From: Ramlibacter montanisoli
Lineage (GTDB): Bacteria; Pseudomonadota; Gammaproteobacteria; Burkholderiales; Burkholderiaceae_C
Assembly: GCF_013087525.1 (NCBI RefSeq)
Contig: NZ_JABFCS010000001.1
Location: 1,364,001 to 1,428,000, forward strand
DNA: 64,000 bases
Direction: 5' to 3'
Both the position numbers and the translations under genes were made by a program. Below the pieces are notes generated by a model. The model did not search any database. It worked only from the letters and a program-made list of their open reading frames with translations, and had not been told where the DNA came from. Of this stretch, positions 12,901 through 20,382 are shown one piece after another; position 1 is the stretch's first letter, and each line of letters starts with the position of its first letter.

Positions 12901-13546
12901 GCTGGAGGACGGCTTCGGCGGCGTCGACCCGCGCGAATACCGCCGCGCCATCGCGGGGCAGGCGAGCATCGGCCCGGTGCCGCTGGTCCTCTACCGCGGC
13001 GAGGAGGGCGCCCGCCACACCTGGCATTCGGACGAGGGCATCACGGTGCAGGAAGTGCACGGCGGCGCGCGCCTGTTCGACGCGGCGCTGATCGCGCTGC
13101 ACCGCAGCCTGGCCCGGCTGCCCGAGGTCAAGCGCAACGTGATCGACAACGTCTACGAGTCCGCCAAGCCGCTCGCCGGCAAGCGCGTGCTCATCGTTGA
13201 CGACGACATGCGCAACATCTTCGCGCTGGCGACCGTGCTGGAAGAGCACGGCATGGACATCGTCTGGGCCGACAACGGCCGCGAAGCCATCAACCGGGTG
13301 GCCAACGACCCGGGCATCCAGGTCGTGCTCATGGACATCATGATGCCGGAGATGGACGGCATGGCGACCATGAAGGAGATCCGCAAGCTCCCGCAAGGCC
13401 GCAACCTGCCTATGATTGCGGTCACCGCGAAGGCGATGAAGGGAGACCGCGAGAAGTGCATCGAGGCAGGGGCCTGGGATTACCTGGCCAAGCCGGTGAA
13501 CACGCCGGACCTGCTCGCAGTGCTGCGCGCGTGGCTGCATCAGTAG
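6932..13546 (+). CDS. Giant soluble poly-HAMP hybrid histidine kinase (three frameshifts)
   Basis: Reads as about 2,205 residues once three one-base deletions are repaired: near 8748 and 9848 (CTGAGCTGAAG for CTGGAGCTGAAG) and near 10502 (GGGGGCC for GGGCGGCC). Order: divergent HAMP-like segments (to 7696), eleven 92-residue HAMP units (7697-10729), a GAF domain (about 10790-11230), a Gln/Glu-rich coiled coil, HisKA with [14 protein letters not shown], HATPase with [18 protein letters not shown] and GGTGLGLAI, a receiver ([13 protein letters not shown]), a receiver-like region (VVLEDGFGG) whose phospho-acceptor is uncertain, and a canonical receiver ([22 protein letters not shown]). There is no membrane span or signal peptide. 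The layout resembles fungal group III (Nik1-type) kinases. ATG 6932 is preferred to 6920 because GGGGGA precedes it. Confidence 0.9.
7697..10729 (+). repeat. Eleven tandem 276-bp HAMP-coding units
   Basis: Units begin at 7697, 7973, 8249, 8525, 8800, 9076, 9352, 9628, 9903, 10179 and 10455. Spacing is 276 bp, or 275 where a base is missing. Each encodes a 92-residue module from [17 protein letters not shown] through [11 protein letters not shown] and [15 protein letters not shown] to VDQLRSFAS. The first ten are nearly identical even at the DNA level; the eleventh (from 10455) is clearly diverged. Variation between units is concentrated at a few codons (ADV/AEV/AYV, NSM/NFM, TAQ/TSQ). Confidence 0.95.
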
Positions 13547-13573
13547 GCAGGAAAAAAGCAGTAAGGAGAATTG

Positions 13574-15642
13574 GTGACGAGCACTGCGACGACGCAGGAG
13601 GCCCCGGAAAAGGTCAACATCCTGGTGGTGGACGACTTGCCGGAGAAGCATGTCGTCTTCCGCACGGTCCTGGACGAACTGGACCAGAACATCGTCAGCG
13701 CCCGGTCCGGGCAGGAAGCCCTGAAGTTCATCCTCGAGATGGAGTTCGCGGTGATCCTGCTCGACGTCAACATGCCCGACATCGACGGCCTGGAGACGGC
13801 CAGCCTGATCCGGCAGTACAAGAAATCGGCCCAGACGCCGATCGTCTTCATCACCGCCTACGTGGACGAACTCCAGGCGCGGCGCGGCTACGCGCTGGGC
13901 GCGGTGGACTACATCCCCTCGCCGGTGGTGCCGGAGGTGCTGCGCTCCAAGGTGCGCGTGTTCGTGGAGCTGTTCCGCATGAACCGCCAGCTGCAGAAGC
14001 AGGCGGCGCAGCGGGAGGCGCTGGCGCGCTCGGAAGCGGCGCGGGCGGCGGCCGAAGACGCGATCCACCGCGCGGACTTCCTGGCCGATGCCAGCCAGGT
14101 GCTGTCCAAGTCGCTGCACATGGACGACACCATCGCGGCCATCCTGTCGCTGTGCGTGCCCATGCTGGGCGACCGCGCCATCCTGGGCATCCCCGACAAG
14201 GAAGGCGGCGTGCGGCGGCTGGAGATGCATCCGGCCCCGCGGGCGGACGACGAAGAAGTCTTCACGGCGGAACTGCGCAGCGCGGCCGACCAGGTGATCC
14301 GCCACAAGCAGTTCAACCTCGTGAGCCTGGGCAGCCGGGTCGCGGCGATCTGCCCGCTGATGGCCGGCGACGAGATCCGCGGCGCGCTCGCGCTGCTGGC
14401 CGACGCCAGCCATTTCGACTCGCCCCGCATCGCGCTGATCCGCGAATTCGCCGGCCGCGCCTCCATCGCCATGGAGAACGCGCGCCTGTATTCGGCGGTG
14501 CAGGAAGCGGATCGCCGCAAGAACGAATTCCTGGCCATGCTGGCGCATGAACTGCGCAACCCCTGGCTCCCATCCGCAACGCGGTGCACATCCTGGCCAG
14601 CGCCGAGTCGCTGCCGCCCAAGCTGGGTTGGGCGCGGGACGTGATCGGGCGGCAGGCCGACCACATGTCTCGGCTGATCGACGACCTGCTGGATGTCTCG
14701 CGCATCGTGCAGGGCAAGGTGGCCGTCAAGCCGGAGAAACTGCAGCTGACGACGCTGATCGAGCGGTCGGTGGAGGCGAGCGCCCCGCGGCTGGCCGCGC
14801 GCGACCAGGTGCTGGACGTCGTGCTGCCCCAGGAGTGCATCGAGCTCGATGGCGATTCGGTGCGGCTGTCGCAGGTGCTGTCCAACCTGATCAACAACGC
14901 CTGCAAGTTCTCCCCGGTCAAGAGCCGGATCCGGCTGGAGGCGCAGTACGGGGAAGGCGAGCTCACGATCCGCGTCAAGGACGAGGGTGCCGGCATCTCG
15001 CCCGAATTCCTGCCCCACATGTTCGACCTGTTCGCGCAGGCCGACCAGTCGCTGGACCGCTCCCAGGGCGGCCTGGGCATCGGCCTGACGCTCGTCAAGC
15101 ACCTGGTGGAACTGCACGGCGGCCGGGTCTGGGCCAGCAGCGAAGGCCTGGGGAAGGGCGCCGAGGTCAACCTCGCGCTGCCGGCGCACGTGGGAACGGC
15201 GGCTCCCGAGCCGCTGCCCAGCGTCACGCACAGGCCGGTGCCCTCGCAGGGTGCGGCCTCGCGCATCCTGGTGGTGGACGACCTGCAGGCTTCGGCCGAG
15301 ACGCTGATGACGCTGCTGGAGATGGAGGGCTTCCAGGTGCGCGTGGCGCACGAGGGGCAGGAGGCGCTGGCCATCGCGCGCGAGTTCAAGCCGCACGTGG
15401 TGCTGCTGGACATCGGGCTGCCGGGCATGAACGGCTTCGAGGTCGCCCACGGCCTGCGCCGGCAGCCGGAATCGCAGGACGCGCTGCTGATCGCGCTCAC
15501 CGGCTACGGCGAGGCGGAGAGCCGCTCGCGTTCCGCGCAGGCGGGCTTCGACTTCCACATGGTCAAGCCCGCGGACGTGAACCTGCTGCTGTCGATGCTG
15601 GCCGATCCGGACGAGGCCCGCAAGGCCGCGGTGACGGCCTGA
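13574..15642 (+). CDS. Hybrid sensor kinase: receiver-GAF-HisKA-HATPase-receiver (one frameshift)
   Basis: About 690 residues. The N-terminal receiver has [11 protein letters not shown], the acceptor Asp in [13 protein letters not shown] and FITAYVD. A GAF-like sensor follows (about residues 165-310), then HisKA with [12 protein letters not shown], HATPase with [12 protein letters not shown] and [13 protein letters not shown], and a second receiver with [13 protein letters not shown]. The frame breaks near 14562 (AACCCCTGGC; one more base gives [17 protein letters not shown]). It starts at GTG 13574 behind AAGGAG, 27 bp after the giant kinase, so the two form one operon. There is no membrane span. 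Receivers at both ends suggest it takes phosphate from, and returns it to, other members of a relay; no DNA-binding output is visible. Confidence 0.9.
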
Positions 15643-15644
15643 GC

Positions 15645-15650
15645 TACAAT
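15645..15650 (+). promoter_or_regulatory. Probable -10 box of the tRNA-Ser gene
   Basis: TACAAT lies 12 bp upstream of the tRNA 5' end and just after the kinase stop codon, the same -10 form as before rimP and guaB. I see no good -35 at 17 bp. Confidence 0.45.
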
Positions 15651-15662
15651 CGCAGGCTTGCT

Positions 15663-15753
15663 GGAGAGGTGGATGAGCGGTTTAAGTCGCACGCCTGGAA
15701 AGCGTGTGAGGGTTAATAGCCCTCCGCGGGTTCGAATCCCGCCCTCTCCGCCA
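15663..15753 (+). tRNA. tRNA-Ser (anticodon GGA)
   Basis: A 91-nt class II tRNA with encoded CCA. Acceptor strands GGAGAGG (15663-15669) and CCTCTCC (15743-15749) pair fully, with discriminator G and CCA at 15751-15753. The anticodon loop CTGGAAA (15695-15701) gives anticodon GGA, which reads UCC and UCU. The extra arm around GTGAGGGTTAATAGCCCTC is long, as expected for serine, and the T-loop GGTTCGAATCC is canonical. Confidence 0.97.
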
Positions 15754-15764
15754 GAAAAGAACAT

Positions 15765-15792
15765 GACCCGCATTGCGCGGGTCTTGTTTTTT
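15765..15792 (+). terminator. Terminator after tRNA-Ser, possibly bidirectional
   Basis: Stem GACCCGC/GCGGGTC around ATTGC, followed by TTGTTTTTTC. The A-rich stretch on the other side (GAAAAGAA) could let it also end the minus-strand gene that stops at 15792. Confidence 0.85.
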
Positions 15793-16163
15793 CAGCCGGC
15801 CTTGGTCCACACGGCGAGTGCCAGCACCACCAGCCCGATCGCCGCTGCAGCGGCGTGACCCAGGATCAGCGGGATCGGCAGTTCCAGCCGTTCCCAGTGG
15901 TAGCGCAGGTTCAGCACCAGCCCTCCCAGCACCGCCGCGAGCAGCAGCACCAGGCCGATCCAGCCGCTTCCCGGCAGGCCGGCGGTGAAGGCCACGTACA
16001 GGACCAGCGTCAGGCCCGACGCGGCCAGCAGGCCGTGGACCATGGTGATCAGGGTCGGCGGATGCGGCCGGCCGCTGAAGCGCATGCCGGCCATCAGCAG
16101 GCCGCCCAGCGCCGTGACGGCGAGCAGGATGACGGCGGTGCGAAGCATGGTTTGCACATCCAT
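15792..16163 (-). CDS. Small four-helix membrane protein, unknown function
   Basis: 123-residue hydrophobic protein beginning MDVQTMLRTAVILLAVTALGG. About four transmembrane helices fill most of the length, with short loops (for example RFSGRPHPPTL and NLRYHWERLEL). ATG 16161-16163 is supported by AAGGAG 6 bp upstream on the minus strand. No recognised domain. Divergent from the gene at 16304; the 140-bp gap holds the inverted repeat GGACGG-GGA-CCGTCC. Confidence 0.8.
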   Translation of the reverse strand: MDVQTMLRTAVILLAVTALGGLLMAGMRFSGRPHPPTLITMVHGLLAASGLTLVLYVAFTAGLPGSGWIGLVLLLAAVLGGLVLNLRYHWERLELPIPLILGHAAAAAIGLVVLALAVWTKAG

Positions 16164-16303
16164 GGTGTTTCTCCTTGTTGTCGACGGTGTGGACCTTGCC
16201 ATAGACGCCGCGGCCGGGCAGGGCGTTCCCGCCGGACGGGGACCGTCCTACCGGCGCGCGCCCGGCCACTGCCTAGCATGGGAAAGGCAGCGCGCGAACC
16301 ACC

Positions 16304-16756
16304 ATGTCCGACGAACTCGAACCGCCCCTGACCGAGGAAGCCCTCTGCCGGCTCAGCGCCCTGGTGGCGCCGCTGCCTGCGACGCTGCCGCGTCCGGAGG
16401 ACCATGCCGGCAACCCGGCGCGCTGGATGTTCGAGCGGCTGGCCACCTACATCCGCCAGTTCGAGAGCCGGCTGGACGAGGAGCACGAGATCGGTGCCCG
16501 GCTGGTGTCCTTCGGCGCGAACCTCACCTTCCACATCGAGGACATGGGCTACTTCGGCCCGGACATGATCGTGTTCTACGGCAAGAACGACAAGGGCGAG
16601 CCGGTGCAGCTGATCCAGCACACCTCGCAGCTGAACGTGCTGCTGGTGGCCGTGCGCAAGCAGGAACTGCGGGCCCGCCGGATCGGGTTCATCCTCGACG
16701 AGGGCGACAAGGGCATCGTCAAGACGGAGCCGCAACAACTGTCCAAGCATATTTAG
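16304..16756 (+). CDS. Conserved hypothetical protein, possibly DUF6173
   Basis: 150-residue soluble protein. The core NPARWMFERLATYIRQFESRLD plus GARLVSFGANLTFHIED, GYFGPDMIVFYGKN and LIQHTSQLNVLLVAV looks like a compact alpha/beta domain that I associate from memory with DUF6173; that family name is not certain. No signal peptide or membrane span. The end of the gene (LSKHI) overlaps the first copy of the CTGTCCAA half-site belonging to the cluster described for the next gene. Confidence 0.75.
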   Translation: MSDELEPPLTEEALCRLSALVAPLPATLPRPEDHAGNPARWMFERLATYIRQFESRLDEEHEIGARLVSFGANLTFHIEDMGYFGPDMIVFYGKNDKGEPVQLIQHTSQLNVLLVAVRKQELRARRIGFILDEGDKGIVKTEPQQLSKHI

Positions 16757-16969
16757 ACAGTTAGTTGGACAGTTGGCAGATTTAGACAATTAGCGCAATC
16801 AATTGGACAGACGCCGAGACACTGTCTACGGACGGCTGGGCCAGCTGCTCTCCTCCGAACGCCAACCAAAGCTTAGGTGTTTACCCGGCTTTATGTTGTT
16901 CTGTCCAAACTATCGTCGTCTGGACTGTTGACACCCTGTCCAGGCAGAGCTACCTTCTGTCTATACAGT
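16736..16969. promoter_or_regulatory. Cluster of about ten TTRGACAG/CTGTCCAA half-sites
   Basis: Between the DUF6173-like gene and the MerR-type regulator the motif TTGGACAG or TTTAGACA, or its complement CTGTCCA/CTGTCTA, recurs near 16738, 16752, 16765, 16781, 16802, 16817 (palindrome AGACA-C-TGTCT), 16911, 16919, 16935 and 16957. Both orientations occur, some in back-to-back pairs. The density suggests an operator array, most simply for the adjacent regulator acting on its own promoter. Confidence 0.6.
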
Positions 16970-16978
16970 TACACAGAG

Positions 16979-18489
16979 GTGCTCTTGCTCACAAGCAAGG
17001 AGATCATCGAGAGGACCGGCATCTCGCGTGCCACTCTCAACAACTACATCGCCAGCGGCCTCGTGCCGCGGCCCCAGGTCCTGCCGCCCGGACCGGAGCA
17101 TGGCGCTGCGCCTCGCATCGGCTACTTCCCCGATGACACCATCGCCCGCGTGGAGGCGATCCAGCGCCTCAAGCGCGAAGGCTGGAGCATCGCCCGCATC
17201 GTGGAGCACCTGGCCGCGCACCCGCCGGCACAAGGGCCGGCGCCGGCACCGACTCCCGCGCCCGCGCCGCCGCCCCACGTAGCCCCGGCCCCGGAGCCCG
17301 CCGCCAGCGCCGCGCGCGTCCCCACCACGCTGCAGGACTCCCTGAGCCTGCCGGTGGCGCAGCTTGCGCATCCGGCCTTCCTGGTCAACGATTCCTTCCG
17401 CATCGTCTGGGCCAACGGGCTGGCGCGCACCGATGCGCTGTCGCCGCTGGCGCACCGCTCCGCCGTGGAGGGCAGCAGCGTCTTCAGCCAGCTGCTCGGC
17501 GTGGACGAGGCCCGCGGCGGCGATGCCATCCTGCGCTTCCTGCTGCGCGTCGCGCAGGGCCGCGGCGTCCCGCCCTCCAGCCTGTTCCGCGACCTTCCGC
17601 CCAGCGACGCGGCGCGCCTGCAACGCCTGTTCGACGAGGCTCGGCAGGCCGAACCGGGCCTGGTCATGCAGGCGAGCATCCCGGCCGGCGGCGGGCTGCC
17701 GGCGCGCTGGGTCTATGCCGTGCAGTTCCGCGAAGGCGTGCTGTTCGCGTTCGCGCCGCAGCAGCCTGGCGATGCCCAGGCGCCTCTCGCATCGGCGCGC
17801 CCCGCGCCGGTGGTCACGCCGGTCGCCGTGCTGGTGGGCACGCTGCAGGACGCCAGCGGGCTGTGGGTCAAGCTCACCGCCCAGGAATATTTCGAGCTGC
17901 TCAACGAGATCTGGGCCGAGCTCGATCGGATCTTCCGCCGCCATCGCGGCCGCGCCGGCGCGCAGGGCGGCGAACTGCTGGTCTGCTACTTCCTGCCGCA
18001 GGCGGACAGCAGCTACCTGTGGAACGCCCTGGCCGCCGCGCACCAGACGCGCGACGCGATGCGCCAGGTGTCGCACCGCTGGCAGGTGCGCAAGGGCTGG
18101 GACGTCGAGCTGTGCGTCAACACGGGCATCGACGAAGGACAGGAGTGGATGGGCGTCGTGGGAGCGACGGGGGAGGGGCGCTCCGCGTGGTCGGCGACAC
18201 CGCCGATCACGCGGAGCAGCTTTCTCGCGTCAGCCGCATGGGCGCCATCCTGGTCACCCGCAGCCTGCTCGGCAAGCTGCCGCCGGACGACCGGCACCGC
18301 CTGAAATTCGGTGTGCCGCGCCTGGAAGGTGCGCGCGGCGAAGCGCCGGTGCTCTTCACCTTCGCCAGGCTCGGCGACATGGCTGCACCCCACCCGGTTC
18401 CGGCGCGCTTCGCCGAACTGGCGGTCGCCGAGCTCCTGGACCTGAACAACCCCACGAACGCGAACCCCAGCCCCCGAGATGCCGGCTGA
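16979..18489 (+). CDS. MerR-type HTH + PAS-like + degenerate class III cyclase-like regulator (one frameshift)
   Basis: About 504 residues. The N-terminus LLLTSKEIIERTGISRATLNNYI followed by RIGYFPDDTIARVEAIQRLKREGWSI is a MerR-type winged helix. A Pro/Ala linker and a PAS-like region (AFLVNDSFRIVWANGLAR) follow. The last third aligns by eye with class III nucleotidyl cyclases (VAVLVGTLQD, NTGIDEGQEWMGVVG, RVVGDTADHAEQLSRV), but the metal-binding Asp residues are not where expected. The frame breaks near 18176 (GAGGGGCGC for GAGGGCGCGC). The start is uncertain: GTG 16979 is used because the HTH begins five codons later. Probably an autoregulated one-component sensor. Confidence 0.75.
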
Positions 18490-18507
18490 TCGAAAAAGGA
18501 TTCCCCC

Positions 18508-18844
18508 ATGCGCTGGTTCAAGACCAAAGACCTGAGGAGCAGCATCTACGCGATGTTCAGCGTCAGCACGGCCAGGCCGCGGGTGGACGACCCGGCGACC
18601 ATGGACCAGATCCGGGAGGCCATGCTGGCGCTGACGGAGCACGACCCGGGGAGCGTGCCGCCGGCCTGGCGCGCCGCATCCGCTATGCGACGGAGCTGCA
18701 GGCGCTGTGGTTCATGCGGGGGAGATCATGCAACTGCTGTCACGCACGCACGGGGAGATGGGCGCGCGCGAGCGGATCGACGAGCTCAGTTTCCTGTTCG
18801 CCGACCTGCTGCCCAGCGGGCTGCGCTCGCGTCCCAGCCCCTGA
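18508..18844 (+). CDS. Conserved hypothetical protein, paralogue of the gene at 61700 (two frameshifts)
   Basis: About 112 residues: MRWFKTKDLRSSIYAMFS, then REAMLALTEHDPG, then RRIRYATELQALWFMRG and THGEMGARERIDELSFLF, ending LRSRPSP. The 61700-62044 gene has the same order of blocks, which identifies the two missing bases: near 18648 (CCGGGGAGC for CCGGGCGAGC) and near 18718 (CGGGGGAGATC for CGGGGCGAGATC). Both are a C lost after a G run. Function unknown; mostly helical, no signal peptide. It starts 18 bp after the cyclase-like regulator. Confidence 0.75.
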
Positions 18845-18851
18845 ACGCCCC

Positions 18852-19836
18852 TTACCGCAACTCGCGGCCCCACTCCGACGACACCTGAGGCGCCGGTGCG
18901 GGCGCGGCGGCCGGCGTGACCGGGTTGCCCCGCACGCTCGAAATCATCTTCATCGCCGAAGCGATCAGCCCCGAGACCTCGCTCATGTTGGCCGGGATCA
19001 CCAGGGTGGTGGTCGCGTCCTCCGCCACCTTGCCGAAGGCATCCACGGCGCGTTCCGCCACCTTCAGTTGCACGGCCTGCTCGCCGCCCGGCTGGCGGAT
19101 CGCCTCCGCCACCTTGCGGATGGCCTCGGCGGTGGCGTCGGCCACGGCGATGATTGCCGCCGCCTCGCCCTGGGCCTTGTTGATCTCGGCCTGCTTCTCG
19201 CCTTCCGAACGGGCGATGAAGGCCTCGCGCTCGCCGGTGGCGATGTTGATCTGCTCCTGGCGGCGGCCTTCGGAGGCCGCGATCAGGGCGCGCTTTTCCC
19301 GCTCCGCGGTGATCTGCGCCTGCATGGCATGCAGGATCTCCTTGGGCGGGGTCAGGTCCTTGATCTCGTAGCGCAGCACCTTCACGCCCCAGTTCAGCGC
19401 CGCCTCGTCGATGGCCTGCACGACCTGCGCGTTGATGATGTCGCGTTCCTCGAAGGTCTTGTCCAGTTCCAGCTTGCCGATCACGCTGCGCAGCGAAGTC
19501 TGGGCCAGCTGGGTGACGGCCACGATGTAATTAGAGCTTCCGTAGCTGGCGCGCGTCGGATCCGTGACCTGAAAATACAAAATTCCATCAACCTGCAAGC
19601 TGGGTGTTGTCGCGCGTGATGCAGACCTGGCTGGGCACGTCCAGCGGGATCTCCTTCAGGCTGTGCTTGTAGGCGACGCGGTCGATGAAGGGGATGATGA
19701 TGCTCAGGCCCGGGGTGAGGGTGGCGTGGTATTTCCCCAGCCGCTCCACCACCCAGGCGTTCTGCTGCGGCACCACCCGGATGCCCTTGGCGATGAAGAT
19801 GCCGACGATGACGACCAGGACCAGCGCGATTTCCAT
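18852..19836 (-). CDS. SPFH/band-7 protein (QmcA/paraslipin-like), one frameshift
   Basis: About 327 residues. N-terminal hydrophobic anchor MEIALVLVVIVGIFIAKGI, then the SPFH domain (VVERLGKYHATLTPGL, IPLDVPSQVCITRDNTQLQVDGILYFQVTDP), a long Ala/Glu coiled coil (EGEKQAEINKAQGEAAAI) and a Pro/Ala tail. These proteins form large oligomeric membrane scaffolds associated with membrane proteases and microdomains. Unlike most breaks here, the frame needs one base removed near 19597 (CAGCTTGCAGG for CAGCTGCAGG). It follows the NfeD gene by 13 bp with GAGGAGG before the ATG; NfeD-SPFH is a classic functional pair. Confidence 0.9.
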
Positions 19837-19849
19837 TTCTTCTTCCTCC

Positions 19850-20269
19850 TCAGATCTTTTCCAGCACCAGCCGGCTGCCGTCCACCTGGCGCACCCGGTG
19901 CGTTCCGGTGCCTTGGGGCGTGCCTTCGGCCGGCACGGCCGTCCAGGTCGTGCCGCGGTAGCGGACGGTGCAGGTGTTGTCGGCGCTCCACGCTTCCACG
20001 TGGACATGCTCGCCGGCGTCGAAGTCCAGGTTCGCGCCGGCGGCAGCGGCTCCCTTGCCGCGCCCGCGCAGCACGTGCCAGCCGGCGACGGCCCCGCCGC
20101 CGATGACGGCGGCCACCACCAGCTGGGTGGCCAGCGAGGCGCCCGCGTGCGCGGCCAGCGCCGCCGCGGCCAGCCCGATGGCGAACATCAGCAGGTAAAA
20201 GGTGCCGGTCAGCAGTTCGGTAGCCACGGCCGCGCCGGCGAGCAGCCACCAGAGTGTGGAGTCAGCCAT
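19850..20269 (-). CDS. NfeD family membrane protein
   Basis: 139 residues starting MADSTLWWLLAGAAVATELL. Two or three membrane spans occupy the first 70 residues, followed by a small beta-barrel (OB-like) domain from about residue 80 (GEHVHVEAWSADNTCTVRYRG), the layout of short NfeD (NfeD1b) proteins. They partner with SPFH proteins, as the gene directly downstream is. ATG 20267-20269 is chosen because the in-frame upstream extension is not hydrophobic and GGGGA lies just before it. Confidence 0.88.
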   Translation of the reverse strand: MADSTLWWLLAGAAVATELLTGTFYLLMFAIGLAAAALAAHAGASLATQLVVAAVIGGGAVAGWHVLRGRGKGAAAAGANLDFDAGEHVHVEAWSADNTCTVRYRGTTWTAVPAEGTPQGTGTHRVRQVDGSRLVLEKI

Positions 20270-20382
20270 AAGTCCCCTTTGGGCGCATTGTGGGCGAAAA
20301 GTGCTGCAGTGCACGAACCGGGCGCTGCGGATTTCATACACTTCGCGCTTCGTTCGCGTTTATCGCCCCTGGACCGACCCGC

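Noticed and set aside
10235..14548. A 1,437-codon open frame on the minus strand across the two kinase genes, and similar long frames such as 119-2083 (+).
   Set aside because: They are antisense or out-of-frame shadows of GC-rich genes; their translations are Arg/His/Gln-rich with no domain, while the opposite strand has clear families.
15663..15753. The tRNA-Ser 3' end as an integration site for a mobile element.
   Set aside because: No integrase, no direct repeat of the tRNA end and no foreign-looking genes follow.
19588..19610. The SPFH gene break as two separate genes, since MQVDGILYF could be a second start.
   Set aside because: The downstream part would lack the membrane anchor and first half of the SPFH domain; removing one base gives an uninterrupted family protein.
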